From NCBI GenBank assembly GCA_947243845.1, contig CAMXIF010000026.1, positions 1 through 45,031 of the forward strand: a stretch of 45,031 nt of DNA, given 5' to 3'. The notes beneath the pieces are model-generated. The model worked only from the letters and a program-made list of their open reading frames with translations. It was not told the origin of the DNA and ran no database searches. Every line of letters begins with the position of its first letter. The stretch's first letter is position 1. A program made the position numbers and the translations under genes. Positions 7,840-15,513 of the stretch are shown in pieces. The DNA is from an uncultured bacterium. Its GTDB lineage: Bacteria; Bacillota; Clostridia; Lachnospirales; Lachnospiraceae.

Positions 7840-9051
7840 ATGGAACCAGATGTGATTCATATTTCACAGGGCGGCCTCCTTCATCTTTTAGATGGTGAAA
7901 AGGAAATTCTCTTAAAAGAGTTTACAACCAGAGGGATAAGTTCGGGCTGTATTGATGTACAGCAAAATATTGTGAGTTTTCCGCAGGCATATGTAGGCTA
8001 TATAAATCTGCCAACGCGGAAAATCATCATAGACTCTAAGCATGAAGGATTAGATTTATGTCATATTATAAGGATTTATTATTTTTTATATGCATCGGAT
8101 TCCGCTGACTTAGATGATCCAATATACAATGTTGATAAAGGCGGAACGTACGATATCATCGAACTTTTTGTTTCTGAATTAGACAGAGTTGTGAAGAAAG
8201 GATTGCCCGTAGAATACAAAGAGAGAATAGATAATCTTCAGTATCTGAGAGGAAATCCCAATATCGTGCAGACATTGATAAATAAGCGGCTGGCAAAGAG
8301 GGAGGTCTTTGAGTGTTCCTATGATGAACTGTCGAAAGATATTGCTATCAACCAGGTTCTTTATAAGGCGTACAATAAAGTGAGTCAGATCATGGATATC
8401 GGAAGAGCGGGTCTGCTTAAGAAGGATTTTGTGGACGTTTCGGAAGTATATAGGATTCCGAATGTTAAGTTACATACCAACACAATGTATTGTAAAAAGG
8501 CCTTGACATTAGCTTATATGATACTCAATGATTTGTCGGTGTCTGATTATGGGGATCAGGCTTACGGTCAGAATCTGCTTATTAATTTTGATAAGCTGTT
8601 TGAAGACTTTGTAAAGAAAATATTGGTGTCATATTCCGGTGATTACAATTTTTCCTATTGGGATGAGGAAAAGCAGTATGCTAAATGTAATAGTGCATTT
8701 GATGGTGATTATTTAAAATCCTATATCCCGGATATGTTATACATGTATCAGGACAAAGAGATTCCAGCATCAGCGTTTTGTATATTAGATATGAAAAATA
8801 AGACGTCTAAGCCTTTTAGTAATGCAGATGTGTATCAGATGTTTTTTTATGCGAATCAACTGCACAGCAAAAAGGTTATTTTATGCTATCCTGCATGCGA
8901 AAATAGAGAAAATGCATTGTTGAAATTTGATAATGAAAGTTTCTCTTTGAGAAAGATTCATGGTGTTTATATTAACATTGCCGGCAATACGTCAAAAGAA
9001 TTTAAAGAAAATATATATTTGTTTGTGGATAAGGTTAAAGGTCTGATGTAA
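7840..9051 (+). CDS. McrC-like PD-(D/E)XK nuclease subunit
   Basis: This 403-residue partner of the McrB-like protein starts 20 bases downstream with an excellent AAAGGAGGTAAG site. The N-terminal half resembles the McrC beta-rich domain that contacts the McrB ring (VGYINLPTRKIIIDSK). The C-terminal half holds a plausible PD-(D/E)XK core: YIPDMLYMYQ at about 304 supplies the first acidic residue, and CILDMKNK supplies D-x-K about 20 residues later, followed by the helix DVYQMFFYANQL. In McrBC-type enzymes this subunit cuts DNA after translocation. Together with the methyltransferase it suggests a self-protecting restriction system rather than a methyl-dependent type IV enzyme. Confidence 0.85.
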   Translation: MEPDVIHISQGGLLHLLDGEKEILLKEFTTRGISSGCIDVQQNIVSFPQAYVGYINLPTRKIIIDSKHEGLDLCHIIRIYYFLYASDSADLDDPIYNVDKGGTYDIIELFVSELDRVVKKGLPVEYKERIDNLQYLRGNPNIVQTLINKRLAKREVFECSYDELSKDIAINQVLYKAYNKVSQIMDIGRAGLLKKDFVDVSEVYRIPNVKLHTNTMYCKKALTLAYMILNDLSVSDYGDQAYGQNLLINFDKLFEDFVKKILVSYSGDYNFSYWDEEKQYAKCNSAFDGDYLKSYIPDMLYMYQDKEIPASAFCILDMKNKTSKPFSNADVYQMFFYANQLHSKKVILCYPACENRENALLKFDNESFSLRKIHGVYINIAGNTSKEFKENIYLFVDKVKGLM

Positions 9052-9053
9052 TC

Positions 9054-9278
9054 ATGAAAACCATCAAAGTAGTAGCCGCCATCATCACCCACAACCACCA
9101 GATTTTCGCCACCCAGCGGGGATACGGTGAATTTAAGGACGGCTGGGAATTTCCCGGCGGCAAGATTGAAGAGGGAGAGACGCCCCAGGAAGCATTAATT
9201 CGGGAAATTCGGGAAGAATTAGATACAGAGATTGAAGTGGGAGAGCTGATTGATAAATTAAAAATCAGAGGAGTATAA
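9054..9278 (+). pseudogene. Truncated MutT-like Nudix hydrolase
   Basis: The 74 codons contain a good Nudix start: VVAAIITHNHQIFATQRG, then the Nudix box with G-x5-E-x7-REIREE around residues 36-58. MutT-type enzymes of this kind (8-oxo-dGTP cleaning) are about 130 residues, and the C-terminal half that completes the fold is missing. After LID the frame reads KLKIRGV and stops. The ATG begins 3 bases after the mcrC-like stop with only a weak AAAGG upstream. The fragment is probably non-functional and marks a deletion or insertion edge next to the restriction cassette. Confidence 0.75.
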
Positions 9279-9300
9279 ACACTCCGAACTGGAGGAAACC

Positions 9301-10275
9301 ATGTGTACAGCGGCAATCTATAAGACTAGGGATTTTTACTTTGGGCGGACATTGGATTATGATTTTTCCTATGGGGAAGAAGTGACCATCACCCCTAGGA
9401 ATTATCCCTTTCATTTTGTGGAAGCGGGGGAATGTGACACGCACTATGCGCTTATCGGAATGGCGTATGTAGCATCGGATTATCCGCTTTATTATGATGC
9501 GGTCAACGAAAAAGGTCTGGGGATGGCTGGTCTTAATTTTGTGGGAAACGCTGCTTTTTGGAAGAAGACGGAAGGAAAGGATAACATTGCGCAGTTTGAG
9601 TTGATTCCATGGATCCTATGTCAGTGTGCAACGGTGAAAGAAGCCCGGACACTTGTGGAGCGGATGAATCTGCTTGACGCATCATTTGACGAAACTCTGC
9701 CGGTAGCCCAATTACATTGGATCATTGCAGACAGAGAGGAAGCCATTGTGGTGGAAGCGGTGAAAGAGGGGATTAAGATTTATGAGAATCCTGTAGGGGT
9801 GCTGACTAATAATCCGCCGTTTGACCAACAGATGTTTCACTTGAATAATTACATGCATCTTTCAGTCAGGCAGCCGGTCAATACCTTTGCAAAGGGGCTT
9901 GATCTGCAGCCGTACAGCCGTGGGCTTGGCGCTTTGGGACTGCCGGGAGACGTGTCATCCCAGTCCAGGTTTGTGAAAGCGGCGTTTGTCAGGATGAATT
10001 CGGTTTCCGGAGAGGGAGAGGCGGAGAGTGTCAGTCAGTTCTTCCATATTCTGGGTTCTGTGGATCAGCAGAGGGGATGCTGTGAACTGGAAGACGGTAA
10101 ATATGAGATAACCATTTATACTTCCTGCTGTAACGCGGACAAGGGGATTTATTATTATACAACCTATGACAATCATCAGATTACGGCGGTGGATATGCAC
10201 AGAGAGGATTTGGAGAGACATGATCTGATACGGTATCCTCTGGTAAAGCAAGAGCAGATTAAGCGGCAGAATTGA
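9301..10275 (+). CDS. Choloylglycine hydrolase (bile salt hydrolase) family protein
   Basis: This is an N-terminal-nucleophile amidase of 324 residues that would split the glycine or taurine from conjugated bile salts, acting in the cytoplasm. Cys2 becomes the N-terminal nucleophile after Met removal (MCTAAIYKTRDFYFGRTLDYD). Arg16 and Asp19, LTNNPPF with the conserved Asn, and SSQSRFVKAAF with the conserved Arg complete the expected active site. YDAVNEKGLGMAGLNF is a strong family signature. The ribosome site is AACTGGAGGAAACC. Bile salt hydrolases are typical of intestinal bacteria and support a gut habitat. Related penicillin V acylases share the fold, but the loop sequences here favour bile salts. 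Substrate choice is inferred. Confidence 0.9.
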   Translation: MCTAAIYKTRDFYFGRTLDYDFSYGEEVTITPRNYPFHFVEAGECDTHYALIGMAYVASDYPLYYDAVNEKGLGMAGLNFVGNAAFWKKTEGKDNIAQFELIPWILCQCATVKEARTLVERMNLLDASFDETLPVAQLHWIIADREEAIVVEAVKEGIKIYENPVGVLTNNPPFDQQMFHLNNYMHLSVRQPVNTFAKGLDLQPYSRGLGALGLPGDVSSQSRFVKAAFVRMNSVSGEGEAESVSQFFHILGSVDQQRGCCELEDGKYEITIYTSCCNADKGIYYYTTYDNHQITAVDMHREDLERHDLIRYPLVKQEQIKRQN

Positions 10276-10334
10276 ATTGGCGTTTGTATGATAACGAAAA
10301 TATTTTTAGGTATTTTGGAAGGAGAAACAGGATC

Positions 10335-11402
10335 ATGAAACTGGCGGTATTTTTTCCGGGGATAGGATATCACTGTGATAAACCGCTTCTTTATTACAGT
10401 GAAAAGCTTGCAAAACAGTATCAATATGAGACGATTAAAATAAAATACGAAGAACTGAGCAAAGATCTGGGTGAAGCTTTCAGCGGTGCTCTTTCCCAGA
10501 CGGAAGCCTGTTTGGCAGAGGTGGACTGGAAGCAGTACAAGGATATTCTTTTTGTGTCGAAAAGCATTGGGACGGCAGTTGCCAGCGCTTATGCCGCAAA
10601 ACATGTTGTGACATGCAGAAATATTTATTATACACCGTTGGAAAGGACTTTTGCATTTGCGCCGCAAAGAGGGATTGTATTTCACGGAACTGGCGATCCA
10701 TGGGCCGAGACCGAGATGATGCGGGTAAAGTGCAGGGATAACAATTTGCCGCTTCAGATGATTGAGAAGGCAAATCATTCTTTGGAAGTCCCGGAAGATA
10801 CGCAGCGAAATCTGGAGATTTTGGCAAATGTCATGAAAGGTACGCAAAGCTATATCGCAGACACCATCTGGTACAGGCCATTAGAGGAAAGAGAAATAGA
10901 TCAGCCATTGTTTGATTGGTTTGTGCGTCATCAAAAGGTGACGAAGTGCAGGAGAAAGGTGAACGGCGAATGGGTTATTGTAGAGGATCCGTTTACGGAT
11001 GACTGGTCAGAGGAAGAGTATCGGCTGTTAATCGACTGTCTTAAGAATACGGTTTTGACAGGCGGATTTGTGTGCGGGGCCTTTTATCAGGGAATGCTTA
11101 AAGGATTTGTCTCGGTGGAATCTTCGCTGTTTGGCGGGGCGCATCGTTATTTGGACTTGTCCAGCATCCATGTATCGGAGGACATGCGTGGCCGGGGAAT
11201 TGGCAGAAAACTTTTTGATCAGGCGGCGGCCTGGGCCGGACAAAAGGGTGCGGACAAGCTATACATATCGGCTCATTCGGCGGTGGAGACGCAGGCGTTT
11301 TATCAGACGATGGGGTGCGTGGAGGCACAGATGTACCATGAAGCACATGTAGAACGGGAGCCATTTGACTGTCAGTTGGAATATGGGTTAAGGGTAGAGT
11401 AA
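10335..11402 (+). CDS. Fusion of an alpha/beta hydrolase and a GNAT acetyltransferase
   Basis: Start ATG 10335 has GGAAGGAG upstream; an earlier ATG at 10272 overlaps the previous gene and lacks a site. Residues 1-165 form a small alpha/beta hydrolase: LAVFFPGIGYHCDKPLLYY, nucleophile region VSKSIGTAVA with Ser77, FHGTGDPWA with the acidic residue, and ANHSLE with the histidine. From about 180 a GNAT domain begins (WYRPLEEREIDQPLF), with the acetyl-CoA loop MRGRGIGRKLF and HSAVETQAFYQTMGC at the end. The two halves look like complete stand-alone proteins joined without a stop. The stop codon overlaps the start of the MATE gene by one base, so translation is coupled. Substrates are unknown. 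Confidence 0.8.
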   Translation: MKLAVFFPGIGYHCDKPLLYYSEKLAKQYQYETIKIKYEELSKDLGEAFSGALSQTEACLAEVDWKQYKDILFVSKSIGTAVASAYAAKHVVTCRNIYYTPLERTFAFAPQRGIVFHGTGDPWAETEMMRVKCRDNNLPLQMIEKANHSLEVPEDTQRNLEILANVMKGTQSYIADTIWYRPLEEREIDQPLFDWFVRHQKVTKCRRKVNGEWVIVEDPFTDDWSEEEYRLLIDCLKNTVLTGGFVCGAFYQGMLKGFVSVESSLFGGAHRYLDLSSIHVSEDMRGRGIGRKLFDQAAAWAGQKGADKLYISAHSAVETQAFYQTMGCVEAQMYHEAHVEREPFDCQLEYGLRVE

Positions 11403-12778
11403 TGGAAACGAAAGAAAAACAGAATGGGATATTGGAAGGTGTGATCTGGAAGCAGTTGTTGGTCTTTTTCTTCCCGATTCTGATCGGCACCTTTTTTCAG
11501 CAGCTTTACAATACGGTGGACACGGTGATTGTGGGCCAGTTTGCCGGGAAGGAAGCTTTGTCCAGCGTGGGCGGTTCTTCCGCCCAGATCATCAATATGG
11601 TGGTGGGATTTTTTACGGGCCTGACGGCGGGCGGAACGGTTTTGATTTCTCAGGCTTATGGGGCGGCTCATAAGCAGAGGTTGGAAGATGCGCTGCATAC
11701 TTCTTATGCGTTCGGAATCCTTGGAGGAATCGGCCTGGGTGTCTTGGGGGTCGTGGCTGCGCCGCTGATTCTGGGGTGGATGAATACGCCAGCGGAATTG
11801 ATGGATATGTCCACGTTGTACATAAGGATTTATTTTTCCGGATTAGTCTTTGTGTTTATCTATAATATGGGGGCGGCAATTCTGCGCGCCATCGGGGATT
11901 CCAAGCGGCCGCTGCACTATCTGGTAGTGTGTTGTGTCGTCAATATCGTGCTGGATCTCGTGCTGGTGCTTTATTGCAACCTGGGTGTTCTGGGTGTGGC
12001 GGTAGCTACGCTGGTGTCACAGGCGATCAGCGCAGTGATGGTTACCTGGGCGCTGATGCACAAGGTGGACTGTATGGAGTTGTCCATCCGCAAGATTAGG
12101 ATTCATTCGGAAGTTTTGATAAATATGTTGCAGATTGGGTTCCCTTCCGGTCTGCAGTCTTCCATGTACAGCATTTCTAATATGATTGTGCAGGCGTCTC
12201 TCAATCTGCTGGGAGTTAACACCATGGCTGCGTGGACGGCTTATGGCAAGGTGGACAGTGTATTCTGGATGATCAATTCCTCTTTTGGCATTGCGCTCAC
12301 CACCTTTGTGGGGCAAAATTACGGTGCAGGTAAATGGGATCGTGTGAAAAAGGGTACGAGAGACTGTCTTGGCATGGCAGTGGGTACGGCAGTCTGTCTG
12401 ACGGCAATCCTGATGATGGCGGGACGTTTCCTGCTGGGGATTTTCACAGGGGATGCGGCAGTAGTGGAAATCGGTCTGACGATGATGAGAAGTATTGCGC
12501 CCTTTTTTGTGATGTTTGTGTTTATTGAGATTTTTTCGGGTTCGCTCAGAGCGCAGGGATATACTTTTGTGACAACGATCATATCGGTCTTTGGCATCTG
12601 TGTGTTTCGGATTATTTGGGTGAGTATGATTCCGGTATCGGAAGGTCTGACAGGACTGCGGCGGATTGTGGCCTGCTATCCGATCAGTTGGATTATGTGT
12701 GCGGCCTTGGTGAGTGGTTACTATTTATATAAACAAAAGAAGATTGTTGAGAGGATGGAGCTAAGAAGCGGCAGATAA
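11402..12778 (+). CDS. MATE-family efflux transporter
   Basis: This 458-residue inner-membrane protein has twelve predicted hydrophobic segments in two homologous halves. The N-terminal signature FFFPILIGTFFQQLYNTVDTVIVGQFAG and the internal repeat near 240-270 (NMLQIGFPSGLQSSMYSISNMIVQ) are typical of MATE sodium- or proton-driven multidrug exporters. Its ATG overlaps the stop of the hydrolase-GNAT gene (TAATG). The cargo is unknown. It is one of three MATE genes in the window and is not a recent duplicate of the others by sequence. Confidence 0.92.
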   Translation: METKEKQNGILEGVIWKQLLVFFFPILIGTFFQQLYNTVDTVIVGQFAGKEALSSVGGSSAQIINMVVGFFTGLTAGGTVLISQAYGAAHKQRLEDALHTSYAFGILGGIGLGVLGVVAAPLILGWMNTPAELMDMSTLYIRIYFSGLVFVFIYNMGAAILRAIGDSKRPLHYLVVCCVVNIVLDLVLVLYCNLGVLGVAVATLVSQAISAVMVTWALMHKVDCMELSIRKIRIHSEVLINMLQIGFPSGLQSSMYSISNMIVQASLNLLGVNTMAAWTAYGKVDSVFWMINSSFGIALTTFVGQNYGAGKWDRVKKGTRDCLGMAVGTAVCLTAILMMAGRFLLGIFTGDAAVVEIGLTMMRSIAPFFVMFVFIEIFSGSLRAQGYTFVTTIISVFGICVFRIIWVSMIPVSEGLTGLRRIVACYPISWIMCAALVSGYYLYKQKKIVERMELRSGR

Positions 12779-12841
12779 CTGATTTCAAAGCATCGGCGTA
12801 ACAGCATGACGAGTAGTATCATTATTAGAACGGAGGTTACC

Positions 12842-14068
12842 ATGAAAAAAGTGTGGGAAAGGTGGACAGGCATCAGCCTTGTCAAAAGAATTGTAGTAGG
12901 TCTGGCAATCGGTGTGGTTCTGGCGTTGGTGCTGCCAGGAGTATCCGGTATTGGCATTTTAGGGAATGTGTTTGTGGGAGCGCTGAAAGGAATCGCACCG
13001 CTTCTGGTTTTTTTCCTGGTCATGAGTTCCCTGTGTAATGCCAGACAGAGTCATGGCGGTGTGATCCGTACCGTTATTATCCTATATATGTTCAGCACGG
13101 TGCTGGCGGCGGTGATTGCTGTGTTTGCAAGTATGATATTTCCGGTGGAGATGGCGCTTGCGGATGCATCCATGGATGCGGCTACTGCACCGAGCGGTAT
13201 TGCGGAAGTACTTAGTACTTTGTTGATGAATGTGGTAGCGAATCCGGTGTCCTCTCTGGTGGAGGCCAACTATGTGGGGATTTTGGCATGGGCAGTTCTC
13301 TTAGGTGTGGCTTTCCGAGGGGCAGGGGAGGCAACTAAGAAGACGCTTGGCGATATTTCCGATGCAGTTTCCAGAGTGGTGGTGGTGATCATTAATCTGG
13401 CGCCTTTCGGGGTGCTTGGTTTGGTATATACCAGTGTTACGACTAGCGGCCTGGATACTTTCAGGGTATATGGCAAATTGCTGGTATTGCTGGTGGGCTG
13501 TATGCTTTTTATCTACTTTGTGACCAATCCTATCTTAGTGTACTGGTGTATCCGCAGGAATCCTTATCCGCTGATTTTAAAGTGCTTGAAGCAGAGCGCA
13601 ATCACAGCTTTCTTTACCAGAAGTTCCGCGGCCAATATTCCGGTGAATATGAAAATCTGTGAGGAAATGGGCTTGGACAAAGATACGTATTCTGTGACGA
13701 TTCCGCTGGGCGCTACCATCAATATGGACGGCGCTGCGATCACGATTACAGTCATGACCATGGCTACGGTACATACCCTTGGTATTGGGGTGGATATTCC
13801 GACAGCGGTGGTGTTGAGTCTATTGGCGGCATTGTCTGCCTGTGGTGCGTCCGGCGTGGCGGGCGGCTCTTTGTTGCTGATCCCGATGGCATGCTCTTTG
13901 TTTGGAATCCCAGATGCGGTGTCCATGCAGGTTGTGGCGGTGGGATTTATCATCGGTGTGATTCAGGATTCTGTGGAGACGGCACTCAATTCTTCTTCTG
14001 ACCTGTTATTGTCGGCATCGGCGGAATTCAGGCAGTGGAGATTGGAAGGCAAAGAGATTAAGTATTAG
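12842..14068 (+). CDS. sstT: Serine/threonine sodium symporter SstT
   Basis: This 408-residue dicarboxylate/amino-acid:cation symporter (DAACS) imports serine and threonine with sodium. ATG 12842 follows GGAGG with 6 bases between; an upstream ATG at 12806 has no site. Signatures are LVFFLVMSSLCNARQSHGG near the first re-entrant loop, TRSSAANIPVN (the substrate-binding serine-rich hairpin), LGATINMDGAAI, and SACGASGVAGGSLLLIP. These match SstT more closely than GltP/GltT, particularly RQSHGG and AANIPVN. There is no overlap with the MATE gene; it may be a separate unit or part of the same transcript. Confidence 0.9.
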   Translation: MKKVWERWTGISLVKRIVVGLAIGVVLALVLPGVSGIGILGNVFVGALKGIAPLLVFFLVMSSLCNARQSHGGVIRTVIILYMFSTVLAAVIAVFASMIFPVEMALADASMDAATAPSGIAEVLSTLLMNVVANPVSSLVEANYVGILAWAVLLGVAFRGAGEATKKTLGDISDAVSRVVVVIINLAPFGVLGLVYTSVTTSGLDTFRVYGKLLVLLVGCMLFIYFVTNPILVYWCIRRNPYPLILKCLKQSAITAFFTRSSAANIPVNMKICEEMGLDKDTYSVTIPLGATINMDGAAITITVMTMATVHTLGIGVDIPTAVVLSLLAALSACGASGVAGGSLLLIPMACSLFGIPDAVSMQVVAVGFIIGVIQDSVETALNSSSDLLLSASAEFRQWRLEGKEIKY

Positions 14069-14087
14069 AAAGTTTATATGGTGAAGA

Positions 14088-14840
14088 ATGAAAAGAATAT
14101 GCAAACAGTGTGGAAAAGAATTTATCCTGACGCAGGATGAGATTGCCTTTTATAAAAGTAAAAATTTACATATACCGAAGCGGTGTGAAACATGCCGCAG
14201 GGAGAATAGGGAGAACGGCAAAGCAGGGAAGCAGATGGAGCCGGGCCAGGTGGTCAGAGCGTATCATGGCAAAGAAAATAATCGGAAAAAGCCTTGGGCG
14301 GTAGTCATGGCGGTTCTGATACTGTTGGCAGTCGTTATTCTTGAATCCCGGATGGGATTGATACCTGACCAGAATGGCGGTACGGTCCAAGAGCAGACGG
14401 AACAGATGCCTACGGGCGAAATGGCGGTTATAGCGGAGGCAGAGAATCCCCCCAAAACGTCAGACGATGTTTTGCCGGACGATGCAGTCGAAGAGCTGCC
14501 TTCCGAAGAGACAGCTGACGCGGAACTGTCCACCGTTGAACCGGCGGCAGTATCGTCCCCGGCAGTCACTTATACATATAATTTTCGCAAGGCGGAATAT
14601 TTGCAGGAACATTTTGTAAAACATGGGGCGGAATTTGGCTATGCTTCAGCGGAAGAATATCTGGCGGGAGCCAATCGGGTGATTGCTTCAGCGGATGTAT
14701 TACATAAACTGGAAGCAGAAGACGGGGATGATGTGTATTATCTGGAAGCTACCAACGAGTTTGTGATCGTGTCTACCGATGGATTCCTGCGGACATATTT
14801 TAAGCCGGAGGATGGGAAGGCATATTTTGACAGGCAGTAG
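14088..14840 (+). CDS. Membrane-anchored zinc-ribbon protein with an unidentified C-terminal domain
   Basis: The protein has 250 residues. Residues 1-40 hold a zinc ribbon (CKQCGKEF, RCETCRREN). After a basic linker comes one transmembrane segment at about 69-86 (PWAVVMAVLILLAVVIL). A Pro/Glu/Ala-rich low-complexity stalk covers about 95-160. The C-terminal 85 residues form a compact domain: YLQEHFVKHGAEFGYASAEEYLAGANRVIA, then EATNEFVIVSTDGFLRTYFKP. This C-terminal layout, HF-KHG-EFG followed by N-F-VVS-DG-RTYF-P, recalls RNase-type (BECR-fold) toxin domains of polymorphic toxins, but I cannot confirm that. The zinc ribbon would face the cytosol and the last domain the outside. The function is unknown. 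Confidence 0.6.
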   Translation: MKRICKQCGKEFILTQDEIAFYKSKNLHIPKRCETCRRENRENGKAGKQMEPGQVVRAYHGKENNRKKPWAVVMAVLILLAVVILESRMGLIPDQNGGTVQEQTEQMPTGEMAVIAEAENPPKTSDDVLPDDAVEELPSEETADAELSTVEPAAVSSPAVTYTYNFRKAEYLQEHFVKHGAEFGYASAEEYLAGANRVIASADVLHKLEAEDGDDVYYLEATNEFVIVSTDGFLRTYFKPEDGKAYFDRQ

Positions 14841-14887
14841 TTTTTCTTATATATAATATATTATTTTTCGCAGGTTAATTGGAGGTG

Positions 14888-14974
14888 ATGCCTGAACATA
14901 GGTTTAGGTGTGAAAAGCAGGATTATGAAGCCCCACAGGATAATTTTGTTCCGATATCACATACTACATGGTAA
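14888..14974 (+). CDS. Possible 28-residue small protein
   Basis: ATG 14888 opens a short frame rich in charged and aromatic residues (MPEHRFRCEKQDYEAP, ending ISHTTW). GGAGGTG abuts the ATG, which is closer than usual for initiation. It fills most of the gap between its neighbours. Coding status is uncertain. Confidence 0.25.
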   Translation: MPEHRFRCEKQDYEAPQDNFVPISHTTW

Positions 14975-14999
14975 ATGATGAACAAAAGGAGGCCTCATA

Positions 15000-15431
15000 A
15001 TGGAAGACGATACGATTAAGCTGCTGCGGGAGTGCAATGCAGGAATTAAGATGGGCATTTCCTCCCTGGAAGATGTGATGGAGCATGTGAAGGACAGCAC
15101 TCTGGAAAATCTGCTGAAAAAGAGTAAGGACACGCATTGTAAGCTGGGAGATAAGACACATGATTATCTGCGGGAATATCACGATGAGGGCAAAGAACCT
15201 GCGCCGATGGCCAAGGTGATGTCCTGGATGAAGACCAATGTCAAGCTGGGCGGAGAGGAATCTGACAGGGTCGTGGCAGACCTGATCACAGACGGCTGTA
15301 ATATGGGTGTCAAATCACTGTACCGCTATCTGCATCAGTATCAGGCGGCAGATGAAAAGGTGAAAAAAATTGCCAGAGAGACGATTGAAGCGGAGGAAAC
15401 TCTGGTGAAAGATATGAGAGAGTACCTGTAA
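15000..15431 (+). CDS. Small four-helix protein of unknown function
   Basis: This 143-residue soluble, highly helical protein is preceded by AAAAGGAGGCCTCATA. Four amphipathic helices can be read (IKLLRECNAGIKMGISSLEDVMEHV; LENLLKKSKDTHCKLGDKTHDYLREY; ADLITDGCNMGVKSLYRYLHQY; EKVKKIARETIEAEETLVKDMREYL). The arrangement, with conserved His and Glu positions, resembles ferritin-like or DUF2383-type bundles, but no complete metal site is obvious. It ends in a hairpin overlapping its own stop, so it is probably transcribed alone or as the last gene. A stress-related role is common for such proteins but cannot be shown here. Confidence 0.65.
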   Translation: MEDDTIKLLRECNAGIKMGISSLEDVMEHVKDSTLENLLKKSKDTHCKLGDKTHDYLREYHDEGKEPAPMAKVMSWMKTNVKLGGEESDRVVADLITDGCNMGVKSLYRYLHQYQAADEKVKKIARETIEAEETLVKDMREYL

Positions 15432-15445
15432 AAGGGTACTCTCTC
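15416..15445 (+). terminator. Hairpin overlapping the stop codon
   Basis: A perfect 11-bp stem (15416-15426 with 15435-15445) has an 8-base loop containing the TAA stop of the preceding gene. Only two T's follow, so it is either a weak terminator or an RNA-stabilising hairpin between convergent genes. Confidence 0.55.
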
Positions 15446-15513
15446 TTGATATGACAGATGTGTCATAAATACTATGATCTATAGAGATCCTATTGTCGCG
15501 AGTAAAGAATATT

